From assembly GCA_016199015.1 (NCBI GenBank), contig JACQHN010000467.1, forward strand, positions 1 through 5,476: a stretch of DNA of 5,476 bases, given 5' to 3'. This stretch comes from Nitrospira defluvii. GTDB taxonomy: Bacteria > Nitrospirota > Nitrospiria > Nitrospirales > Nitrospiraceae. The notes beneath the pieces are model-generated. The model was not told the DNA's origin. It searched no databases and saw only the letters and a program-made list of their open reading frames with translations. The position numbers were made by a program, and so were the translations under genes. Below, one piece after another: positions 1 through 4,890 of this stretch (position 1 is its first letter; each line of letters begins with the position of its first letter).

Positions 1-85
1 GACCGGAGACCTGCTCGGCGCTACGAATGAGTTGATCGAGATCCTCTTCTTGCTGCTGGTTCCGGCATTGGTGATCGGACAATGA
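1..85 (+). CDS. cobS: Adenosylcobinamide-GDP ribazoletransferase (cobalamin synthase), 3' end only
   Basis: This is the C-terminal tail of a gene that begins before the window. Codons start at position 2 and give 27 residues, starting TGDLLGATNELIEI and ending VIGQ before a TGA at 83-85. The TGDxLGAxNEL stretch followed by a hydrophobic run (LFLLLVPALVI) matches the end of CobS as I know the family. CobS is an integral membrane enzyme that joins alpha-ribazole (or its phosphate) to adenosylcobinamide-GDP in the last steps of cobalamin synthesis. The hydrophobic tail would be its final membrane helix. The stop overlaps the cbiB start in ATGA, and the neighbours are all late cobalamin genes, which supports the call. 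Only the tail is visible, so activity of the whole protein cannot be judged. Confidence 0.87.
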   Translation, partial: TGDLLGATNELIEILFLLLVPALVIGQ

Positions 86-1038
86 CCGGCAGCGATCTGT
101 TGATTGCGGCGGCACTTGATGCAGCACTGGGAGATCCCCGCTGGTTTCCTCACCCGGTCAGGGGGATGGGTGTATTCATTGCTTGGTTCGACGATCGAAT
201 CAGAAGCCTGTGCCGGACCGATCAGGCCCTTCGAGCTGCCGGCCTGTGCCTCGCGATAGGGTTACCGGCAGGGGTCTATGCTGCGGCGACCTTCGTCATC
301 GCACAGGCGGCCTCGTTCTCGCCTGTGCTGGGACAGGCAGTCGGAATCGGATTGGCCTACACGACACTCGCGGGGCGTGATCTCTTCGACCATGTCCAGG
401 CGGTCAGCCGCGAATTGGAGCGTGGAAACCTCGCCGGAGCTCGTGAGGCAGTTGCCATGATCGTAGGCCGCGACAGTGCCACCCTGGCGGAGCCTGAAAT
501 CGTGCGTGCGACGGTGGAGACGATTGCCGAAAGCTCGTCGGACGGCATTATCGCGCCGCTCGTGTATCTGACCCTGGGCGGCGCACCGCTGGCATTGGCC
601 TACAAGGCGATCAATACGCTCGACTCGATGGTCGGCCACCGCGATGCCCGGTATGAACATTTGGGCTGGGCTTCCGCACGGCTGGACGATGTGATGAATT
701 GGCTTCCCGCTCGGCTGACGGGGACCTTCATCGCGCTGGCGGCGGGCTTGGCAACCGGCCAGTGGTATCACGTTCGAGAGAGCTGGTACATCCTGCATCG
801 AGACGGGGACAAGCATCCCAGTCCGAACAGCGGGAGACCGGAAGCCGCCATGGCCGGCGCGTTGGGGATTCAACTCGGCGGACGGAATTATTATGACGGC
901 ATACCTCAGGACCGTTTGCCGATGGGTGATGGCACCATCACACTGGCTCCCGATCATGTGGCGCAAGCGACGCGTATCATGGTGGCGACCTGCGTCCTGG
1001 GTCTGTTGTTCGCATTGTTCTCGCTGTGGGTCGCATGA
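82..1038 (+). CDS. cbiB: Adenosylcobinamide-phosphate synthase CbiB (called CobD in the aerobic nomenclature)
   Basis: The 318-residue product has the usual length for CbiB, a polytopic inner-membrane protein that attaches aminopropanol phosphate to the propionate side chain of adenosylcobyric acid. Family signatures seen are the N-terminal D13...GDP(17-19) and PHPV(23-26), TVETIAESSSDG at 144-155, the YKAINTLDSMVGHR block at 174-187, and HPSPNSGRPE at 245-254. Hydrophobic segments lie at about 50-95, 158-174, 205-226 and 297-317, as expected for a membrane protein. The ATG at 82 overlaps the cobS stop by four bases and places the GDP motif at its normal distance from the N-terminus. No strong Shine-Dalgarno precedes it, so translational coupling to cobS is likely. 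The partner substrate comes from the next gene (cobD) and the corrin substrate from cbiP downstream. I see no frameshift or missing signature block. Confidence 0.96.
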   Translation: MTGSDLLIAAALDAALGDPRWFPHPVRGMGVFIAWFDDRIRSLCRTDQALRAAGLCLAIGLPAGVYAAATFVIAQAASFSPVLGQAVGIGLAYTTLAGRDLFDHVQAVSRELERGNLAGAREAVAMIVGRDSATLAEPEIVRATVETIAESSSDGIIAPLVYLTLGGAPLALAYKAINTLDSMVGHRDARYEHLGWASARLDDVMNWLPARLTGTFIALAAGLATGQWYHVRESWYILHRDGDKHPSPNSGRPEAAMAGALGIQLGGRNYYDGIPQDRLPMGDGTITLAPDHVAQATRIMVATCVLGLLFALFSLWVA

Positions 1039-2144
1039 CGGGCATTGGTCACGGGGGGGATGTGTATGCTGCGGCTCGCAAGCTGAGGCGAGGACTCCAT
1101 CGCCTCGTGGATTTCAGCGCCAGCATCAATCCCTTGGGACCTTCGCCTGCCGCGTTGCGGACGATCGCTGACGCAGGAGACCTACTCCAGCACTATCCAG
1201 ATCCGACCTGCTGGGATCTGCGTCAGGCGCTGGCCATACATTGGCAGCGCTCAGCCGAAGAGTTTCTCATCGGAAACGGCTCTACCGAGTTGATTCATCT
1301 GTTGCCCAGGGCCTTGCAGATTCGGCACCTCCTGGTAGTCGGTCCGACGTTTTCAGAATATGCCGCGGCGATGAAGCAATGCGGGGGACATGTCAGCATG
1401 GTGATGGCGGTTCGCGCCGAAAGCTATCGTCCGCCGCTTGAGCAGGTCTTTGCTCCCGCGCAGGGTCTCGGGAAGACAGAGACCGATCATCCTCCCATCG
1501 ATGCAGTGCTCCTGTGTAATCCCAATAGTCCGACTGGTTACGCTTGCAGTGCTGCCGCGGTGAGAAAGCTGGCGCGTCTGGTGGCTCGTCGCGGGCTCTG
1601 GTTTCTCGTTGATGAAACGTTTGCCGAGTATTGTGCCGACGCGTCGATTGTGTCACAAGCCCTTTCGGCGCGCACGATCGTGCTGCGCAGCTTTACGAAA
1701 TTTTATGGGCTGCCCGGACTGCGGGTGGGTTATGCGGTGGCGAAGAAGCCCATCATCGAACGAATCGCGGCGCATCAGCCACCTTGGTCCGTGAACATGT
1801 TGGCCCAGCGAGCGGCTGAGGCCGGTTTGCACGATGTGCGGCATGCCCGGCGGAGCCTCCGATTCATGGACCGAGAGCGGCTGCGGCTACTGAAGAAGCT
1901 TGAACAGCTGCCGGGTTGTACAGTCTTTCCCTCTGCTGCGAATTTCATCCTGATGGAATTACCGGTCCGGCAGAAGGTGGCGGAGACGGTGGCCGTCCTT
2001 CGTCGGCATGGCATCTTGATTCGGGATTGCTCGCAGGTGCCTGGATTGAATGCTCGCTCGGTGCGGGTGGCTGTTCGAACGAGGGCCGACAATGATCGTC
2101 TCCTGCATGCCTTGACCGCCGTCATTCGTCAGGGTGGCTCATGA
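1035..2144 (+). CDS. cobD: PLP-dependent threonine-phosphate decarboxylase, CobD type (CobC in the aerobic nomenclature)
   Basis: This is a fold-type I PLP enzyme of the histidinol-phosphate aminotransferase-like group, 369 residues from the start chosen here. By family it decarboxylates L-threonine O-3-phosphate to (R)-1-amino-2-propanol O-2-phosphate, the arm that CbiB adds to the corrin. Visible features are the CobD-like N-terminus HGGDVYAAAR followed by FSASINPLGP, GNGSTELIHLLP, NPNSPTG at 162-168, the cofactor-ring aspartate D193 in VDETFAEY, the Schiff-base lysine K222 in SFTKFYGLPGLRVGY, and the carboxylate-binding arginine, probably R344 in SVRVAVR. An in-frame GTG at 1026 would add three residues. 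The ATG at 1035 is preferred because it makes an ATGA overlap with the cbiB stop, as at the other junctions. HisC-type aminotransferases look similar, but the N-terminus and the operon favour CobD. The protein is probably cytosolic, as no signal peptide is seen. Confidence 0.92.
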   Translation: MTGIGHGGDVYAAARKLRRGLHRLVDFSASINPLGPSPAALRTIADAGDLLQHYPDPTCWDLRQALAIHWQRSAEEFLIGNGSTELIHLLPRALQIRHLLVVGPTFSEYAAAMKQCGGHVSMVMAVRAESYRPPLEQVFAPAQGLGKTETDHPPIDAVLLCNPNSPTGYACSAAAVRKLARLVARRGLWFLVDETFAEYCADASIVSQALSARTIVLRSFTKFYGLPGLRVGYAVAKKPIIERIAAHQPPWSVNMLAQRAAEAGLHDVRHARRSLRFMDRERLRLLKKLEQLPGCTVFPSAANFILMELPVRQKVAETVAVLRRHGILIRDCSQVPGLNARSVRVAVRTRADNDRLLHALTAVIRQGGS

Positions 2145-2890
2145 AGGCGCCTCTTTCCGATCACCTCTCGACTCGTTATCGCATTGCCGAAGGCACGCTC
2201 ATCGTTGATCTTGGGACTCGCATGCGCGTCTTATCTTCCGCCCCAAGAGGAGGAGGGCTTCGAACGACCCGCTATATTTTGAATCATCAAGTTCCGGCCG
2301 ATCCTATTCGGACTCAGGTCTCGGGGCGGAACTTCAAGGAACGGAACTGGGGCGACCCCGCCCGCTATCTTCGAGGAGTTGCGGAGGCACATGGTGTGGA
2401 CCGAGACTGTGTCGGTCTTATGACGGCCGTTCCGATGAAACAGGTCATGATCAGCCGTGAGGTACAGAACGACATCTGGGTCGAGTGTTTTGCCACGGTC
2501 GGTGTGACCAACGCCGTGCGAGCCGGCGAGCCGCCTCCGCGCGAGACAGGGCAGAGAGCTGACCGTTCGGCTGGTACGATCAATCTCATTCTGATTACGA
2601 ATGCCTGTCTGACTGCTCCTGCCCTGGTCTGTGCCGTCCAGGTGGCAACGGAGAGCAAGACCGGGGTACTACGTGACCATGCCGTTCCCAGCTGGACTGG
2701 TCGTCCTGGCGCGACGGGAACGGGAACGGATGCCGTGGTCATTGCTTGCGCTCTGCGGGGTACAGGACCATGGCAATCCTACGCCGGCACCCACACCGAT
2801 ATCGGATCCATGATTGGGCGGATCACCGCCGATTGCCTCACGCAAGGCCTGGCGCGCGCGACGCAGTGGGCCGCGCAACGCCGACCGTAA
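2141..2890 (+). CDS. cbiZ: Adenosylcobinamide amidohydrolase CbiZ (corrinoid salvage and remodelling)
   Basis: This 249-residue cytosolic-looking protein has the run of conserved blocks I associate with CbiZ: LSSAPRGGG (31-39), an asparagine-ending helix RYILN (44-48), VGLMTAVPMK (91-100), ATVGVTNAVRAG (118-129), GTINLI (145-150), TESKTGVLRD (170-179) and TGTGTDAVV (192-200), then YAGTHTDIGSMIG near the end. Studied CbiZ enzymes cut the amide bond between the aminopropanol arm and the corrin ring of adenosylcobinamide, and in Rhodobacter also of pseudocobalamin. The product, adenosylcobyric acid, can be rebuilt by CbiB. The ATG at 2141 overlaps the cobD stop as ATGA, with a purine-rich AGGGTGG at 2131-2137 just ahead. 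Its place directly after cbiB and cobD fits a remodelling role. The acidic/arginine-rich stretch at 130-144 between blocks looks like a variable loop. The specific substrate preference cannot be read from the sequence. Confidence 0.92.
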   Translation: MKAPLSDHLSTRYRIAEGTLIVDLGTRMRVLSSAPRGGGLRTTRYILNHQVPADPIRTQVSGRNFKERNWGDPARYLRGVAEAHGVDRDCVGLMTAVPMKQVMISREVQNDIWVECFATVGVTNAVRAGEPPPRETGQRADRSAGTINLILITNACLTAPALVCAVQVATESKTGVLRDHAVPSWTGRPGATGTGTDAVVIACALRGTGPWQSYAGTHTDIGSMIGRITADCLTQGLARATQWAAQRRP

Positions 2891-2901
2891 AACCATTCTC
2901 A

Positions 2902-2915
2902 CTGTCTGACGACAG
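2902..2915 (+). promoter_or_regulatory. Small inverted repeat just ahead of the cbiP start
   Basis: CTGTC and GACAG form a perfect 5-base-pair stem with a TGAC loop, ending three bases before the cbiP ATG at 2919. It sits in the only real gap (28 bases) within the cobalamin gene run, and no Shine-Dalgarno sequence is visible in that gap. In RNA it could lie over the region where the ribosome binds. It has no T-run, so it is not an intrinsic terminator. A stem this short can occur by chance, and any function is inference. Confidence 0.25.
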
Positions 2916-2918
2916 CCC

Positions 2919-4490
2919 ATGCCACCTCCTGCTCGTGCCAATGCGATCGCGGTTTTAGGAACCGGCTCCGACGTCGGGAAGAGCATGATTACGTCAGGAT
3001 TATGCCGGCTCTTGCATCGGGCCGGCTTTCGAGTCGCCCCCTTCAAAGCCCAGAATATGTCCTTGAACTCCTTTGTCACGCCGGAGGGCGGTGAGATCGG
3101 GCGCGCTCAAGCCCTGCAAGCCGAAGCCTGCGGGATTCCACCCCATGTGGATATGAATCCCATTTTGCTCAAACCGGAATCCAATTCCCGGTCGCAGGTC
3201 ATCGTGCAGGGGAAAGTGTTTGCCACGCTCGATGCCCGAGCCTATTTCGCCCGTACCCAAGATTCCGATTTGTTTCGCGCGGTACGAGAGAGCTACGAGC
3301 GGCTGGCATCCCAGTATGAGGTCGTGGTCATCGAAGGCGCCGGGAGCGCAGCGGAGGTCAACCTTCGCGATCGTGACCTGGTAAACTGGCCGGTCGTCGA
3401 AATGGCCGATGCCCAGGTGGTGCTGGTAGGAGACATCGATCGCGGGGGCGTCTTTGCTCAAATCATCGGGACACTCGACCTCATCGCACCACAGGAACGC
3501 GCGCGCGTGTGTGGCATTGTGATCAACAAGTTTCGAGGTGACGTCACGCTCTTCGCCGATGGTATTCGTTTTCTCACGGAGCGGACGGGGATTCCTGTTC
3601 TGGGGGTGCTGCCGTTTCTGCGAGACCTCGCGCTCGATCAGGAGGACAGCCTCGACGTGGAGCGGGGGCGGCAGGTCCCTTTTTCGGCAGACGGCATCAA
3701 TATTGCCGTGCTCCTCGTGCCGCACATGAGCAACTTTACCGATTTCAACGCGCTGGCCGAAGAGTCGGATGTGGTGTTGCATTATGTGGCTGTCCCCGAG
3801 GAGGCAGCCGACGCCGATGTCATCCTGATTCCCGGTACGAAGGCGACGCTGGCGGACCTGGGCTATTTGCGCGACAAGGGGTTTGAGCCGCTGTTACACC
3901 TTCACGTTGAACGCGGCAGAGAATTGATCGGCATTTGCGGAGGATACCAAATGTTGGGGCGACAGATCGCCGACCCCGACGGCGTGGAAGGTGGCGGAGC
4001 GGGAGAGGGGTTTGGCCTGCTGCACATCACGACTGTTTTAGAGCGGGATAAGATTACCGAACAAATCGAGGCGCAGGCCTTACACCTCAGTGGGACCGCT
4101 GCGTTGCTGGTTCGTGGCTATCTGATCCACATGGGGAGGACGAACCGTCACGAGCATCGGCCTTGTTTTGAGCTTCATGCGCAGGCTGAACATTCCGAAC
4201 GTCGCAGCGGAGCGATGGGACAAGACGACCGGTGCTTGGATGGTGCGGTACGTGATGACGGCTTAGTGTGGGGCACCTACATTCATGGTCTGTTCGATCA
4301 GCCCTCGTTTCGTCGCGCCTGGCTGAACAGGCTACGGGCCCGCAAAGGACTTCCCGCTCTCGATCCTACGCTCTCACAGCTGGTGAACGACAAGCGGCGG
4401 GACGCGCTGGATCGATGGGCTGACCATGTCGAACAGCATCTTGACCTGGGCCTGATCTGGGAGCTGGTGGGAAAGAAGGGGAGGGCATAG
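2919..4490 (+). CDS. cbiP: Cobyric acid synthase (glutamine-hydrolysing) CbiP/CobQ
   Basis: This 523-residue cytosolic enzyme uses ATP and glutamine to amidate the b, d, e and g carboxylates of adenosylcobyrinic acid a,c-diamide, giving adenosylcobyric acid. The N-terminal half is the dethiobiotin-synthetase-like P-loop domain: GTGSDVGKS at 14-22, KAQNMSLNS at 43-51, EGAGSAAEVNL at 139-149, GDIDRGG at 171-177 and NKFRGD at 203-208. The C-terminal half, from about 265, is a class I glutamine amidotransferase domain with nucleophile Cys340 in GICGGYQMLG and catalytic His456 in GTYIHGLFD. One oddity is Leu402 in GYLIHMG, where the family usually shows Glu. The ATG at 2919 is the only start that puts the P-loop at its normal place, but no Shine-Dalgarno is seen. 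It lies 28 bases after cbiZ and probably shares its transcript. The cobyrinate a,c-diamide synthase CbiA/CobB is a relative, but the KAQNMSLNS block and the length point to CbiP. Confidence 0.96.
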   Translation: MPPPARANAIAVLGTGSDVGKSMITSGLCRLLHRAGFRVAPFKAQNMSLNSFVTPEGGEIGRAQALQAEACGIPPHVDMNPILLKPESNSRSQVIVQGKVFATLDARAYFARTQDSDLFRAVRESYERLASQYEVVVIEGAGSAAEVNLRDRDLVNWPVVEMADAQVVLVGDIDRGGVFAQIIGTLDLIAPQERARVCGIVINKFRGDVTLFADGIRFLTERTGIPVLGVLPFLRDLALDQEDSLDVERGRQVPFSADGINIAVLLVPHMSNFTDFNALAEESDVVLHYVAVPEEAADADVILIPGTKATLADLGYLRDKGFEPLLHLHVERGRELIGICGGYQMLGRQIADPDGVEGGGAGEGFGLLHITTVLERDKITEQIEAQALHLSGTAALLVRGYLIHMGRTNRHEHRPCFELHAQAEHSERRSGAMGQDDRCLDGAVRDDGLVWGTYIHGLFDQPSFRRAWLNRLRARKGLPALDPTLSQLVNDKRRDALDRWADHVEQHLDLGLIWELVGKKGRA

Positions 4491-4788
4491 GCAATCATTG
4501 AGTTTTTCGACGAGATCCCCTGATGCCGCTCTGACAGTTGGCCTCAAAAACGACTAAACTTTGGCGCGTCTGCCGAAATCTTGAACAATCGCGCGGCCCT
4601 CTCACCCTATTCGAGCATAGTGGGTATAGTTGATCGTCCACACCTAATCATCCACGAAATCGCAGACTTCATTCATTCTGCCCTCGTTCCTCATATCGAT
4701 CCTAAGTAATTGATTTTGTTTGGCACCGATCGTGCACAAGCAGGCCGAGGCTAAATCGTCATTGAGCAGACGCGCTGTGTCATTGAAA

Positions 4789-4801
4789 TTGTCAACGACA
4801 A
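4789..4801. repeat. Inverted repeat TTGTC-AAC-GACAA overlapping the candidate -35
   Basis: A perfect 5-base dyad with a 3-base centre covers the candidate -35 hexamer TTGTCA. After one mismatch on each side, two further base pairs (AA/TT) continue the symmetry. A dyad over a -35 is a common position for a repressor operator, but no specific regulator family is recognised and the arms are short. Confidence 0.35.
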
Positions 4802-4816
4802 ATTTTGCGCTATCTT
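4789..4816 (+). promoter_or_regulatory. Candidate sigma70-type promoter for the DUF3365 gene
   Basis: TTGTCA at 4789-4794 matches the -35 consensus TTGACA at five of six bases. TATCTT at 4811-4816 matches TATAAT at four of six, with a 16-base spacer. Transcription would start near 4823 and give a leader of about 68 bases before the ATG at 4891. It is the best pair seen in the gap and it is correctly placed, but the -10 is imperfect and the host's sigma preferences are unknown. Confidence 0.4.
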
Positions 4817-4817
4817 T

Positions 4818-4862
4818 GTCAGAGAGTCATCTGAGTGTCAGGGGCATACATCCCCGTCAGGG
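4818..4862 (+). repeat. Three direct repeats GTCAG(A/G)G with an exact 19-base period
   Basis: GTCAGAG occurs at 4818-4824, GTCAGGG at 4837-4843 and GTCAGGG at 4856-4862. Successive starts are exactly 19 bases apart. The array begins at the presumed transcription start and ends about 15 bases before the ribosome binding site. A short GGGG/CCCC stem (4841-4844 with 4852-4855) falls between copies two and three. The array could be tandem binding sites, an RNA leader element, a decayed tandem duplication or coincidence. No known family motif is recognised. Confidence 0.4.
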
Positions 4863-4877
4863 CGACCAGAAACAGGC

Positions 4878-4889
4878 AGGAGGAGGAGG
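4878..4889 (+). promoter_or_regulatory. Strong ribosome binding site made of four AGG units
   Basis: AGGAGGAGGAGG runs from 4878 to 4889, one base before the ATG at 4891. It offers several overlapping registers of the AGGAGG Shine-Dalgarno, including one (4878-4883) seven bases from the start codon. It fixes the start of the DUF3365 gene and contrasts with the weak or absent sites of the cobalamin genes, suggesting much higher translation of the secreted protein. Confidence 0.85.
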
Positions 4890-4890
4890 C

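Larger units (their letters stand above)
4491..4890. other. Non-coding gap between the cobalamin operon and the DUF3365 gene
   Basis: No convincing open reading frame, tRNA or known riboswitch was recognised in these 400 bases. The region looks more AT-rich than the flanking genes. No strong hairpin followed by a T-run is visible after the cbiP stop, so the operon's terminator is not located. The last 100 bases hold the probable promoter, inverted repeat, direct repeats and ribosome binding site listed separately. Two copies of GTCATTGA occur at 4758-4765 and 4779-4786, 21 bases (two helix turns) apart, upstream of the promoter. In the left two thirds I see only scattered short motifs with no clear meaning. 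Confidence 0.6.

Noticed and set aside
262..966. Long antisense open frame of 234 codons inside cbiB
   Set aside because: It lies wholly opposite a gene with all CbiB signatures, its product resembles no known family to me and is rich in Arg/His/Gly as expected for an antisense shadow in GC-rich DNA, and no ribosome site is evident.
1035..2144. Histidinol-phosphate aminotransferase (HisC) instead of CobD
   Set aside because: The PLP core is shared by both families, but the N-terminal HGGDVY...FSASINPLGP pattern and the position between cbiB and cbiZ fit the CobD type. No histidine genes are nearby.
3000..3782. Antisense open frame of 260 codons inside cbiP
   Set aside because: It lies opposite the conserved P-loop half of CbiP and reads as low-information shadow sequence. 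GC-rich codon bias commonly leaves such frames open.
4560..4577. Possible terminator stem TTTGGC/GCCGAA with a 6-base loop
   Set aside because: The stem is only six pairs including a G-T wobble, lies 70 bases past the cbiP stop and is not followed by a T-run on either strand.
4491..4890. Cobalamin riboswitch in the gap
   Set aside because: No B12-box-like sequence or extended conserved structure was recognised, and the gene downstream is not a corrinoid gene. A covariance-model search would settle it.
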